In this document: positions 33,009 to 41,844 of the stretch, piece by piece
Position numbering within the stretch: the stretch's first letter is position 1
Layout: every line of letters starts with the position of its first letter
Source of the DNA: CAYNHF01 sp964397045
Lineage (GTDB): Bacteria > Actinomycetota > Acidimicrobiia > Spongiisociales > UBA5794
Length of the DNA stretch: 64,000 bases
Assembly (NCBI GenBank): GCA_964397045.1
Contig: CAYNHF010000003.1
Coordinates: forward strand, 86,893-150,892
Reading direction: 5' to 3'
Program-made: the position numbers and the translations under genes
The notes under the pieces: model-generated
Told to the model about the DNA's origin: nothing
Database searches by the model: none
What the model saw: the letters and a program-made list of their open reading frames with translations, nothing else

Positions 33009-34463
33009 ATGCCTCACGACCTTTTCATCGACGGGCAGTTCGTATCCGGTCAAGGCCCCGTCATCGAGATCCTCAACCCCGCCACGGGCGCGCCTGCCGC
33101 GACTGTTGCCGCCGCATCTCCGGAGCAGGTCAATGTGGCAGTGGACGCCGCAACACAGGCAGGTGCCGGCTGGCGTCTCTCGTCTCAGCACGAACGGAGC
33201 GAGGCCCTGCGCGGCATTGCCGCCGAGCTCGACTCTCAGCGAGAGGACATTGCGCGCGTCTTGACGGTCGACACCGGCCGCCCCTACGCCCGCAATCTCG
33301 TCTATGTGGATTTCGCGGCCGGGGTGTTCCGCCAGTACGCCGAACTGGCCAGGGTGCTCGGCGGACGGCTGCCGCCGTCAAACGATCCGGGTCAGCTCTC
33401 GCTGGTGATGCGTGTGCCCTATGGCGTAGTGGCCTGTCTGATTCCATGGAATTACCCGCTTTCGCTTCTCGCCTTCAAGGTGGCGCCCGCCATTGCGGTA
33501 GGCAACACCGTTGTCGTCAAGGGAGCGGCAGAAACGACCCTGTCCACGCTTCGACTTGCCTTCCTGTTTGCGGAGCACACCCCGCCCGGTGTGGTCAATC
33601 TGGTGGCGGGCGATCGTGAGGTGGGGGAGGCGCTGGTGGAGCATCCGGGGGTCGACATGGTGGCATTTACCGGATCAACCGCGACAGGTCGTGCCATCGG
33701 TGCCACCTGTGCCCGGCTCACCCGCCCTGCCCATCTCGAACTGGGTGGGAAAGATCCGGCGCTAGTGTTCGACGATGTCGACGTTGCTCGCGCTGCCCAG
33801 GGGGTGGCCTGGGCAGCGTTTCTGAACGCCGGTCAGGTATGCACCTCGACTGAAAGGGCCTACGTGCACCGCGCTCTGTATGACCAGTTCGTCGAGCGGG
33901 TGGCTCACCTGGCTGCCTCGCTGCGGGTGGGTGACCCGATGGGCGAGAAGACCCAGGTCGGGCCCATGCGAACCGAAGCAGGTCGTTCGAGGGTGCTCGA
34001 CCAGATCCGGCAGGCAACCGTGCAGGGCGCCAGGGTTCTCGCCGGGGGCGCGGCATCCCCGGAGCCCGGGTTCTTCATGGAGCCGACGGTCCTTGTCGAT
34101 GTCGATCACACCATGGCGATCATGCAGCACGAAACCTTCGGGCCCGTACTCCCGGTGATGCCATTCGCAGATGATGACGAAGCTTTCGCCCTCGCGGCGG
34201 ACACGCCGTACGGGCTTGGTGCCAGCATTTACACGTCGGACGCCCGGCGGGTGCGGCGAGGCTACGAAGAACTCCGGGTCGGCAACCTGTGGATCAACGA
34301 TCCGGTCGTCGACAACCAGGCGGCGCCGTTTGGAGGATCGCGGGCGTCGGGGAACGCACGTGAACTGGGTGTTGAGGGCCTGTTCGCGTTCACAGATATC
34401 AAACACGTTCATTGGAACATCGACCTCCAGGAGAAGTCCTGGTGGTACCCGTACGAGGAGTGA
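33009..34463 (+). CDS. NAD(P)-dependent aldehyde dehydrogenase
   Basis: 484 residues from ATG 33009, with GGGGAGGGG upstream. Catalytic residues are in place: N148 (IPWNYP), K171, E244 (LELGGKDP) and nucleophile C278 (NAGQVCTS); FTGSTATG is the nucleotide-binding turn. The family oxidises aldehydes to acids in the cytoplasm. Closest style is betaine-aldehyde or aminobutyraldehyde dehydrogenases. Three bases separate it from the aminotransferase gene, suggesting that the transaminase makes an aldehyde or semialdehyde that this enzyme oxidises. Confidence 0.92.
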   Translation: MPHDLFIDGQFVSGQGPVIEILNPATGAPAATVAAASPEQVNVAVDAATQAGAGWRLSSQHERSEALRGIAAELDSQREDIARVLTVDTGRPYARNLVYVDFAAGVFRQYAELARVLGGRLPPSNDPGQLSLVMRVPYGVVACLIPWNYPLSLLAFKVAPAIAVGNTVVVKGAAETTLSTLRLAFLFAEHTPPGVVNLVAGDREVGEALVEHPGVDMVAFTGSTATGRAIGATCARLTRPAHLELGGKDPALVFDDVDVARAAQGVAWAAFLNAGQVCTSTERAYVHRALYDQFVERVAHLAASLRVGDPMGEKTQVGPMRTEAGRSRVLDQIRQATVQGARVLAGGAASPEPGFFMEPTVLVDVDHTMAIMQHETFGPVLPVMPFADDDEAFALAADTPYGLGASIYTSDARRVRRGYEELRVGNLWINDPVVDNQAAPFGGSRASGNARELGVEGLFAFTDIKHVHWNIDLQEKSWWYPYEE

Positions 34464-34466
34464 GAG

Positions 34467-35777
34467 ATGGGACTACAGGGCACCACAACCAGCGAATGGT
34501 TCAACAGAGGACGCGACGCACTTGTCGACGGAGTCTCGAGCGGGTTTCGCTACTGGGGCGACAACGACACGCTCGTCATCGATCGTGGCGAAGGCGCCTA
34601 CGTGTTCGACATGGACGGCAACCGCTACATCGACTACCAGCTTGGCTTCGGCCCTGTGATCCTCGGGCACGGTGAACCGACCGTCGCCTCCGCAGTTGCG
34701 GAAGCCGCGCTAGCGGGAACCACATTTGCGATGACAAGTGCCCGCGAGATTGAGGCAGCCGAGAAGGTGAAGGCAGCAGTGGGGTATGTCGATGCGTTGC
34801 GCTTCACCAACACCGGCACCGAGGCGACCATGCATGCGTTGCGGCTGGCCCGTGCCTACACGGGTCGCGAGCTGTTCGTGAAGTTCGAGGGTGCATATCA
34901 CGGGGCCCATGACTATGTGCTCTTCACGACTGCCGGATCGCCGCTCGACGCGCTCGGGTCCCGCCGCTCTCCCGTGCCCTTCCAGGTGTCCTCCGGGGTT
35001 CCCGAGGCGATCCGCAGCCTGGTCCGGACGGTCCCGTACAACGATCTCGAGGCGATGGAGCGGTTGCTGCGCGACGAGGGCCACAGGATCTCCTCGCTCT
35101 TGATTGAGCCGATGCTCGGGAATTGCTTCGGCCTGATGCCGGAAGCCGGCTACCTGGAGGGGCTGCGCCTTTTGTGCGACGAGTACGGCGTGTTGCTGAT
35201 CTTCGACGAGGTCAAGACGGGCTTTCGGATGGCGCTCGGCGGCGCCCAGGAGGTCTTCGGGGTGACCGCCGACCTGGGCACCTTCGCCAAGTCGATGGGG
35301 AACGGGTTCCCGGTAGCGGCAGTCGGCGGCAAACAGGACGTTATGGATGCGTGGGCGCAGGGCGGAGTGACGCAGGCCGGCACCTACTCCGGGAACGGCG
35401 TGGCGGTAGCTGCGGCGTCGGCGACGATAGGCCTGCTGGCTACCGGTGAACCGCTGGCTCGCGTCGCGGCGGTCGGGTCGGCACTCATGGACGGCATCGA
35501 CAAGATCTGTGCGGATCGGGGTGTGGCAGTGCAGGTCATCGGGCATCCTTCGATGATCGGGGTGTTTTTCGGGGACGAGGCACCCTCTGATTTCCGGGAC
35601 ACCGCCAAGCACGACGAGGAGCTGTACAGCGCGGTGATCATGGGGATGATTGGTCGCGGGGTCATGCCGGTGGACGACGGGCTCGAGCCGTGGTTCACGT
35701 CTGCTGCGCACTCCGACGAAGACGTGGCGTTGACCCTGCAGGCGTTCGACGAGTCCCTTGGCGAAGCCCTCGGCTGA
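34467..35777 (+). CDS. Class-III PLP-dependent aminotransferase (glutamate-1-semialdehyde aminomutase-like)
   Basis: 436 residues. The fold-type I class-III pattern is complete: NTGTEATMHALRLARAYTGR for phosphate binding, FEGAYHG, D247 in LIFDEVKTGFR and the PLP lysine K275 in GTFAKSMGNGFP. The early GSRYxD-like segment VFDMDGNRYIDYQLGFGP fits glutamate-1-semialdehyde aminomutase relatives. The paired aldehyde dehydrogenase makes a catabolic omega- or beta-transaminase more likely than a heme-pathway HemL. Cytoplasmic. Confidence 0.9.
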   Translation: MGLQGTTTSEWFNRGRDALVDGVSSGFRYWGDNDTLVIDRGEGAYVFDMDGNRYIDYQLGFGPVILGHGEPTVASAVAEAALAGTTFAMTSAREIEAAEKVKAAVGYVDALRFTNTGTEATMHALRLARAYTGRELFVKFEGAYHGAHDYVLFTTAGSPLDALGSRRSPVPFQVSSGVPEAIRSLVRTVPYNDLEAMERLLRDEGHRISSLLIEPMLGNCFGLMPEAGYLEGLRLLCDEYGVLLIFDEVKTGFRMALGGAQEVFGVTADLGTFAKSMGNGFPVAAVGGKQDVMDAWAQGGVTQAGTYSGNGVAVAAASATIGLLATGEPLARVAAVGSALMDGIDKICADRGVAVQVIGHPSMIGVFFGDEAPSDFRDTAKHDEELYSAVIMGMIGRGVMPVDDGLEPWFTSAAHSDEDVALTLQAFDESLGEALG

Positions 35778-35792
35778 GCTTGGGGGATGCGG

Positions 35793-36311
35793 TCAGACGT
35801 TGAGGCTGGCGAGGTAAGCGGAGTCGGTTTCGAAGGCGAGCGGGGGGAGTTCGTCGAGCCGGAAGAAGCCGGCGTCTGCGGCGTCGTCACCTGCCTGGAG
35901 TTTCCCGCCGGTTGCCCTGCCCGCGAACCACACTCCGACGGTGAGTTTGGAAGGGTCGTGGAAGTTGGAGGCGACCCACACCACTTCGCCGACTTCGACG
36001 AACAGCCCGGTTTCTTCCAGGAGTTCACGCGCTGCGGCCTCCCGGATCTCCTCCCCGTAGTCGACGTATCCTGCCGGGATCGACCAGAAGCCGGGCTTGG
36101 TGGCGCCTTCGGCGCGCTTGATGAGCAACAGTCGGCCTTCGTCGTCGTGCACCACAACGGCAGCTCCGACTCCCGGATTGCGGAAGTGAATCCAGTCACA
36201 CCCTGGGCATCGCATCCGCCGCGCACCGTGGATCTCAGCCGATTCGAGTTCGGTGGCACAGTGCGGGCAGTAGGTGAACTCACCGGGCCAGGCTGAGTGA
36301 TCGTGGGGCAT
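35793..36311 (-). CDS. Nudix hydrolase with N-terminal zinc ribbon
   Basis: 172 residues. CPHC and CPGC (residues about 15-45) form a zinc ribbon, followed by a Nudix domain whose box reads GYVDYGEEIREAAARELLEETGL, quoted here only for its key residues: G, E, REL, EE, G of the Gx5Ex7REUxEExGU consensus. This layout is common in NUDIX proteins of the NudC-like or ADP-ribose pyrophosphatase type, hydrolysing nucleoside diphosphate derivatives. Convergent with the aminotransferase gene, 15 bases apart. Confidence 0.88.
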   Translation of the reverse strand: MPHDHSAWPGEFTYCPHCATELESAEIHGARRMRCPGCDWIHFRNPGVGAAVVVHDDEGRLLLIKRAEGATKPGFWSIPAGYVDYGEEIREAAARELLEETGLFVEVGEVVWVASNFHDPSKLTVGVWFAGRATGGKLQAGDDAADAGFFRLDELPPLAFETDSAYLASLNV

Positions 36312-36433
36312 TCCCTACACGGTAGAGGGTGGAGGCGGAGACGTGTCTGGTTGTTCCGTGCCACGCCCACCTGCCGATCTCTCGAGTAGATCTCTAATGA
36401 GGCCGATCGAAGCCGTCCGCCGACCGGGGAGGC

Positions 36434-37381
36434 TCAGGTCCACTCCAGCGCGGCACGAGTCGCCCAGTACTCCGCGGGAGACTCGGAGAGATCCGGCAGC
36501 TGCTCGACGACATCGGGTGGGACGGCCAGCGCCGCGAGGTTCGACCGCAGATGGTCGCGCGTGGCCGCGCCGCTGAGCACTGTGGTGCACCATGGCTGGG
36601 CCAGTGCGGCCGCGATCGCAACCGCATCCGCCGAGAATCCGCCAAGGTGGGCGGCAGGCAACAGGTCGGTCCGCGGCGTGAGTCTGCCGTTGGCGACTGC
36701 CTCCTTCACGATCACGGCCAGTCCGGCATCTGCCGCATAGCCCAGTGCGCCGCCCGCTGAAGGTTCGAGCAGATTCCAGGTGGCCTGGACGGCAGAGAAC
36801 AGCAGTTCGCCGCCACGTTCGACCCCGAGTGCAGCCTTGATGGTGTCACCTTGCGCGGTGCCGGAGGTGGTGAGCCCGACCGCCACGCCGCGCTGTCTCA
36901 GCTCCCAGAGCTGATCGATCACGGCCGCGTCCTGGAGGACACCGCTGTCGCTCGTCGCGGAGTGGATCTGATAGAGGTCGAGGTGTCCTCCGAGGTTGAT
37001 CCGTGTTTCGGCGGCCTGGCGGCGCAGTACACCGCTCGAGTGGTCCTTGACCTCTTGCACAGTGGCGTTCGGACGCCACGCTGCGGTATAGGTGTAGCCC
37101 CACTTTGAACTCACCACGACATCCGCCGAGTCGATGTGGTTGCGGCTGAGCCAGTCGCCCAGGAACTCTTCTGCCATGCCGTAGGAGCGGGCGACATCGA
37201 AGTACCGGATGCCGTGGTCCCACGCGACATCCAGCATCCGGGCCGCTTGCTGCCCCAGCGCGTAACGATCCGGGTGATTCCCGACATCGGTGGCATGGCC
37301 GATAGTGAGATAGGAGGGCCGTCCGAGCGCGGCCAGACCCAGGCCGATTGGGAGAGAAGGAAAGGTGAGGGGGCCTGGCAC
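36434..37381 (-). CDS. Aldo/keto reductase
   Basis: 315 residues. The AKR tetrad is present: D62 and Y67 (YFDVARSYG), K93 (VVSSKWG) and His in DLYQIHSATSD. GMAEEFLGDWLSR and the barrel strands LAVIVKEAVANGRL follow the expected order. It reduces carbonyls with NADPH in the cytoplasm; the substrate is unknown. It is divergent from tldD with a 62-base gap, so the two promoters must overlap or lie very close. Confidence 0.88.
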   Translation of the reverse strand: MPGPLTFPSLPIGLGLAALGRPSYLTIGHATDVGNHPDRYALGQQAARMLDVAWDHGIRYFDVARSYGMAEEFLGDWLSRNHIDSADVVVSSKWGYTYTAAWRPNATVQEVKDHSSGVLRRQAAETRINLGGHLDLYQIHSATSDSGVLQDAAVIDQLWELRQRGVAVGLTTSGTAQGDTIKAALGVERGGELLFSAVQATWNLLEPSAGGALGYAADAGLAVIVKEAVANGRLTPRTDLLPAAHLGGFSADAVAIAAALAQPWCTTVLSGAATRDHLRSNLAALAVPPDVVEQLPDLSESPAEYWATRAALEWT

Positions 37382-37443
37382 CTGCCGAATCTACAGGTTC
37401 GCGCGAGCCGTTAGCATCGCGTTCCCATGGCAGAGGAGGCTGC

Positions 37444-38883
37444 GTGTTCGCATCGGCAGAGGCCGCGATTGGTGGAGCACTGGACGCCGGCGCGACGTAC
37501 GCCGACGCGCGTGCCGTGTCGTCACGGGAGCAGAGCATCGATGTGCAGAACGGAGCCGTCGAGTCCGTCGGTCAGGGGGACAGTCTCGGGGTTGGAGTGC
37601 GGGCGCTCATCGGCTCTTCGTGGGGCTTCTATGCCACGGACGATCTGAGCGAAGCCTCACTCCGGGCGGCCGGCGAGAAGGCAGCCGAAATCGCCAACGC
37701 GTCTGCCATGGTTCCCGGCCCCCCTCTCGAATTGGGCGATGTTCCCGTCGGTGAAGCCAGTTATGCGACTCCATTCGAGGAGGATCCGTTCACAGTTCCG
37801 CTGGCCGAGAAGGTGGATCTGCTTCTCGCCGTCACCAACACCATGGCGGCTGCGCCGGGCATCGCGATCGCCACCGCCAAGCTCACCTTCTGGGACACCC
37901 ACAAGTGGTTTGTCTCTTCCCAGGGTCATCGTATCCATCAACACCTCGTGGAATCTGGTGGCGGTTTCGATGCGACGGCCCTCGGGGAATCCGAGACGCA
38001 GCGCCGGTCGTATCCCCAGTCTTTCGGGCAGTACGAAACAGGCGGATTTGAGGTGATCCGACGTTGGGACTTCGCGGCCAACGCGGCGCGGATTGCGGAC
38101 GAGGCGGCGGCACTCCTCAGCGCCCCGGTGGTGGAAGCCGGCGAGAAGGACGTCATCCTCGAAGGGTCACAGCTTGCTCTGCAGATCCACGAATCCGTAG
38201 GCCACGCCATCGAACTCGATCGGATTCTCGGGTGGGAGGCGGCCTTTGCCGGGACTTCGCACCTCGAATTGCCCCGGCTCCATGAGCACCAGTACGGCTC
38301 GGAGCTGATGAACGTCACCGCGGACGCCACCTTGCCGGGGGCGTTGGGCACATTCGGGTTCGACGACGAGGGCACTCCCGCGCAGCGGGTCGACATCGTG
38401 AAGGACGGCACCTGGGTTGGTGTGCTGTCCGGCCGTGACTCGGCGGCTCGCGCCGGGTTGCCGCCGGGTGGCATGGTGCGGGCGGACGGCTACAACCGCT
38501 TGCCGATGGTGCGGATGACGAACGTCGGGTTGCTCCCCGGTTCGTCCTCACTCGAAGAGATCATCAGCGAAACCGCGGACGGGATCTACATGGGTACGAA
38601 TCGCTCGTGGTCGATCGACGACAAGCGGCTCAATTTCCAGTTCGGCTGCGAGGTCGGGTACGAGATCAAGAACGGGAAGCTGGGCCGGATGCTGCGTAAT
38701 CCAACGTACACCGGCATCACCCCGCAGTTCTGGGGCTCGATGGACATGTTGGCGGGCGGCGAAGAGCACGTGCACTGGGGTACACCGAACTGTGGCAAGG
38801 GTCAGCCGATACAAGTCGCCCACACCGGACACTCCGCCGCACCGGCCCGATTCCGTAACGTGAGAGTGGGGGTGGGAGCGTGA
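37444..38883 (+). CDS. tldD: Metalloprotease TldD
   Basis: 479 residues, GTG start with GAGGAGG upstream. The zinc motif HExxxH is HESVGH (249-254), followed by ELDRILGWEAAFAGTS; GTFGFDDEGTPAQRVDIVKDG and the C-terminal GMVRADGYNRLPMVRMTNV are classic TldD. TldD acts as a heterodimer with TldE/PmbA, cutting unfolded or leader peptides inside the complex. The stop overlaps the GTG of tldE, giving coupled synthesis of the two partners. Confidence 0.95.
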   Translation: MFASAEAAIGGALDAGATYADARAVSSREQSIDVQNGAVESVGQGDSLGVGVRALIGSSWGFYATDDLSEASLRAAGEKAAEIANASAMVPGPPLELGDVPVGEASYATPFEEDPFTVPLAEKVDLLLAVTNTMAAAPGIAIATAKLTFWDTHKWFVSSQGHRIHQHLVESGGGFDATALGESETQRRSYPQSFGQYETGGFEVIRRWDFAANAARIADEAAALLSAPVVEAGEKDVILEGSQLALQIHESVGHAIELDRILGWEAAFAGTSHLELPRLHEHQYGSELMNVTADATLPGALGTFGFDDEGTPAQRVDIVKDGTWVGVLSGRDSAARAGLPPGGMVRADGYNRLPMVRMTNVGLLPGSSSLEEIISETADGIYMGTNRSWSIDDKRLNFQFGCEVGYEIKNGKLGRMLRNPTYTGITPQFWGSMDMLAGGEEHVHWGTPNCGKGQPIQVAHTGHSAAPARFRNVRVGVGA

Positions 38884-40211
38884 CCGAGTTGATGGATCTT
38901 GCGACCAGGGTTGTGGATCTGGTCGGCGACCGAGGCGAGGTCGAGGTGAGTGTCGTGGGCGGCACTTCGGCCCTCACGCGCTTTGCCAATTCGTTCATCC
39001 ACCAGAACGTTGCGGAGGAGGGCGTTGCGGTCTCGATGCGGGTAGCTCTCGACGGCAGAGTGCTTTCGTCTGCGACGACCAACACCGATCCTGAGGCACT
39101 GGTTGGGTTTGTCGACGGCGTACTGGAAGCCGCTGCGCTCCAGCCGAGCGATCTTGACTGGCCCGGGGTGACGCCGCCGTCCGGTGCAGGTGGGGAAGAT
39201 CACTTTGATATCGCCACAGCCGAAGCCGGCCCCGCGGCTCGCGCCGGCCAGGTCGCCGATTTCGTGGCTGCAGGCCCCGGCCTGCGGGCGGCCGGTTACT
39301 GCGAGACCGTCGGTCACGAGATCGCCTTCGCCAACTCGCTCGGGCATCGCGTCGCCGGCCGCTACACGGCAGCCACGATCGACGGGATCCATCAGACCGA
39401 CACCTCCGCCGGGTCCGGTCACGCCGCTTCGTCTCGGCTCGGTGACCTGAGTGGTGCCGCGGTCGGTTCGCTGGCGGCACAACGGGCGCTGGATTCGACA
39501 GACGCGTACGACGTCAAACCCGGAGAGTACGAGGTGGTGTTCGCTCCAGAAGCGGTGGCGAGCATCGTGATCTTCCTGGCAGGCTACGGGCTGCAGGCCA
39601 AAGCTCATCTGGAAGGCCAGTCGTTCGCGGAGTTGGGCACCCGGCAGTTCGATGAGTCGTTCTCGTTGTTTGACGACGCCACCGATCCGCGAGCGATCGG
39701 CTTGTGGTTCGACTCGGAGGGGACGGTGCGCGAGCGTATGGCGCTGGTCGATCAGGGGGTCACGTCCGGGCTGGCGCACGACAGGAGGACTGCACAGAAG
39801 GCAGGCGTCGAATCCACCGGTCACGCCTATCCCGGCTCGGAGGTGTGGGGCCCGATGGCGGATTCGCTGTTTGTGTCCAACGGCACAGAGGAAGTCGACG
39901 GCCTGATCCGGGAGGTTGAGCGTGGGCTGTACGTCTCGACCTTCAACTACTGCAGGGTGCTCGAACCCAAGTCCCTGGTAGTGACCGGACTGACCCGCAA
40001 TGGCACCTTCATGATCGAAAACGGAACTATCACTGGAGCGGTGACGAACCTACGGTTCACTCAGTCGTTCGTCGATGGACTCCAGCCGGGCGCGGTCCTC
40101 GGCGTTGGCAACGATGCCCGTCATGCCGACTCTGAGTTCGGCGCAAACATCGTGTTCACGCCTTCGCTGCGGCTGGCGTCGTGGGCGTTCACCGGCGGGG
40201 CTGCCGGGTGA
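38880..40211 (+). CDS. tldE: Metalloprotease subunit TldE/PmbA
   Basis: 443 residues. TldE-type landmarks are RFANSFIHQN, the central segment GEYEVVFAPEAVASIVIFLAGYG and the C-terminal GVTNLRFTQSF and VLGVGNDAR. It lacks an HExxxH zinc motif, as TldE proteins do. It forms the catalytic complex with TldD. Its stop overlaps the start of a small DUF2007-like gene (GTGA at 40208-40211), a less usual partner. Confidence 0.93.
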   Translation: MTELMDLATRVVDLVGDRGEVEVSVVGGTSALTRFANSFIHQNVAEEGVAVSMRVALDGRVLSSATTNTDPEALVGFVDGVLEAAALQPSDLDWPGVTPPSGAGGEDHFDIATAEAGPAARAGQVADFVAAGPGLRAAGYCETVGHEIAFANSLGHRVAGRYTAATIDGIHQTDTSAGSGHAASSRLGDLSGAAVGSLAAQRALDSTDAYDVKPGEYEVVFAPEAVASIVIFLAGYGLQAKAHLEGQSFAELGTRQFDESFSLFDDATDPRAIGLWFDSEGTVRERMALVDQGVTSGLAHDRRTAQKAGVESTGHAYPGSEVWGPMADSLFVSNGTEEVDGLIREVERGLYVSTFNYCRVLEPKSLVVTGLTRNGTFMIENGTITGAVTNLRFTQSFVDGLQPGAVLGVGNDARHADSEFGANIVFTPSLRLASWAFTGGAAG

Positions 40212-40426
40212 GGCGCAAGGACAAAGAACTCGTTCCGGTAGTCGAGTTTGCGACCGTCGAGGAGTCCGAACGGGTGTGGTCTGCGCTCGAAGCAGCGGGA
40301 ATTCCCGCCTCGGTCGTCACCGATCCCGAGGTGTTCGGTCAGCTGTCGATCAGCCGGGTCTGGGTCGAGCGGTTCAATCTCGACTCTGCGAAGGACCTGG
40401 TCGCCGACCTCCTCAGCTCAGACTGA
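40208..40426 (+). CDS. Small DUF2007-like (putative signal-transducing) protein
   Basis: 72 residues from the GTG that overlaps the tldE stop. LVPVVEFATVEESERVWSAL, GIPASVVTDPEVFG and RVWVERFNLDSAKDLVADLL match the compact alpha/beta ferredoxin-like DUF2007 family, often annotated as a putative prokaryotic signal-transducing protein. An upstream in-frame start at 40181 would lie wholly inside tldE. Function is unknown; coupling to TldE suggests co-production with the protease. Confidence 0.65.
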   Translation: MRRKDKELVPVVEFATVEESERVWSALEAAGIPASVVTDPEVFGQLSISRVWVERFNLDSAKDLVADLLSSD

Positions 40427-40608
40427 GCCGCGAAACGCCTGGCAAACGCCCCCTTGGGGAATTCCAGTCCTGGGTCCAGATCGACGACACGAGGGCGGGA
40501 CGACCTGTGGAGCCGTTGCCAACCCGGTTCGCTGCGCGGGCCGTCGCTCGAGGAGGATTCTGGGCGAGCAAGGCGATGCTCGACTGAGCTACCGGATCTC
40601 AGGCCCGA

Positions 40609-41013
40609 TCAGGCGTGGTCGTGCTCGCGGTCATGGTCATGGTCATGGTCTCCACCCGACTCGGCCTCGATCTCTTTGCGAACCTCGTCCATATCGAGGG
40701 CCTGGGCCTGCTCGATGAGGTCGCGGAGGGACGGCTCGGGGAGTGCTCCCGGCTGGGAGAAGATGCCGACCTTGTCGCGGAAGATCATCAGGGTCGGGAT
40801 AGAGCGAATCTGGAAGTACCCGGCGAGCTCCTGCTCTTCCTCGGTGTTGACCTTGGCGAACACGATGTCGGGGTTGTCCTCGGAGACCTTCTCGTACACG
40901 GGGGCAAAACTGCGACACGGTCCGCACCATTCCGCCCAGAAGTCGACGAGGACGGTGTTGTTGTCGAGGATCGTCTGCTCGAAGGTGTCTTTGGTCAATT
41001 CGATGGTTGCCAC
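40609..41013 (-). CDS. Thioredoxin with His/Asp-rich C-terminal tail
   Basis: 134 residues. A standard thioredoxin: WAEWCGPCRSFAPVYEKV with active-site C30 and C33, cis-Pro in IRSIPTLMIF, FAKVNTEEEQELAGYF. After the normal end at about residue 105 there is a helical extension (LDMDEVRKEIEAE) and a terminal HDHDHDREHDH run with five His and alternating Asp/Glu, a plausible metal-binding tail. A cytoplasmic protein reductant. It is divergent from the MerR regulator of the menaquinone operon. Confidence 0.92.
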   Translation of the reverse strand: MATIELTKDTFEQTILDNNTVLVDFWAEWCGPCRSFAPVYEKVSEDNPDIVFAKVNTEEEQELAGYFQIRSIPTLMIFRDKVGIFSQPGALPEPSLRDLIEQAQALDMDEVRKEIEAESGGDHDHDHDREHDHA

Positions 41014-41099
41014 GGGGCGCTCCAGTTCGGGGTTGATGAGTGGTGGATCTGCCGGTACAACGCAGCGTAGCTCCTCGTATTCCCCGGGTTCATCGGCGA

Positions 41100-41130
41100 T
41101 TGCCGATTGTACGAGTGGTCACTCTAAGAT
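41100..41130 (+). promoter_or_regulatory. MerR-type promoter with 19-bp spacer and internal dyad
   Basis: TTGCCG (41100-41105) and TAAGAT (41125-41130) match -35 and -10 boxes at four of six positions each, separated by 19 bases. Inside the spacer lies the dyad GAGTG-GT-CACTC (41113-41124), next to the -10. A stretched 19-bp spacer with a central dyad is the hallmark of promoters twisted into activity by MerR proteins, and the first gene downstream (ATG 41140) encodes one. Transcription would start very near the ATG, giving a nearly leaderless mRNA. Confidence 0.5.
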
Positions 41131-41139
41131 TCCGGAGCC

Positions 41140-41844
41140 ATGCGATATCGCGTCTCTGAACTCGCCACCACAGCCGGCGTGACCGTCGACACGGTCCGCT
41201 TCTACCAGGGCCAGGGGCTGCTGCCCTCCCCTGAGCGCGAGGGACGAATCGTCTGGTACAACGACGGTCACGCGGCCCGGTTGGACCGAATCCGCCGACT
41301 CTCGACTGCCGGATTCACGCTCCGTCAGATTGGGGAGTTGATCGAGCGAGATCCCGATCCGCTGCTGGCCGCACTCGCAGACCACGAGGCGGGAACCACC
41401 ACCGTTACGCTCGCTGACCTGGCAACGGACACCGAGGTGCCGGCGGAGGTGTTGACGTTGGGGGTCGAGGGCGGACTGCTGAGGGCCGAACGAGTGCACG
41501 GCACGCTGCGATTCGACGAAACCCAGGTGGAGATGGTCAGGACTGTGGCCAGGCTGCTGGCTTCGGGAGTTGATGCCGAGGGTCTCATCCGCCTTGCTAC
41601 CCGCCACGCGGACGCCACAGAGGAGGTTGTCGCCGAAGCGGTCGAGCTCTACCGAGCTGCGGTCCTGGACGATCCAGGGGCAGACCGCACCACGGTGGCT
41701 TCAGAGATCGAGCAGCTGGTGCCTGCGGTGACTGAGCTCGTCGCGGCTCACTTCTCGCAGACCCTGGTGCAGCGAGCCGCCGCGGTCCTAGCTGCAGTCG
41801 ACGAGCCGGCGGCAGGCGTGGTGGCGCGGGAGGCTCTCAGATGA
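41140..41844 (+). CDS. MerR-family transcriptional regulator preceding the menaquinone operon
   Basis: 234 residues. The N-terminal winged helix reads YRVSELATTAGVTVDTVRFYQGQGLL, followed by the RIRRLSTAGFTLRQIGELI linker typical of MerR proteins. The C-terminal ~130 residues are helical and lack the Cys pattern of metal sensors; LTLGVEGGLLRAERVHGTLRFDE is distinctive and resembles a second helix-turn-helix-like region. Its stop overlaps the menF start (ATGA), so regulator and menaquinone genes are translated together, which suggests it controls the operon in response to an unknown effector. Confidence 0.88.
   Translation: MRYRVSELATTAGVTVDTVRFYQGQGLLPSPEREGRIVWYNDGHAARLDRIRRLSTAGFTLRQIGELIERDPDPLLAALADHEAGTTTVTLADLATDTEVPAEVLTLGVEGGLLRAERVHGTLRFDETQVEMVRTVARLLASGVDAEGLIRLATRHADATEEVVAEAVELYRAAVLDDPGADRTTVASEIEQLVPAVTELVAAHFSQTLVQRAAAVLAAVDEPAAGVVAREALR

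Noticed and set aside
36380..36400. Direct repeat GATCTCT...GATCTCT between Nudix and aldo-keto reductase genes.
   Set aside because: Only two 7-base copies; easily chance and not clearly placed at a promoter.
40560..40605. tRNA-like stretch on the minus strand (GGTAGCTCAG and GAGCATCGCC resemble a D-arm).
   Set aside because: No pairing acceptor stem, anticodon stem or T-arm follows; the D-loop is also several bases short. At most a decayed 5' fragment, possibly chance.
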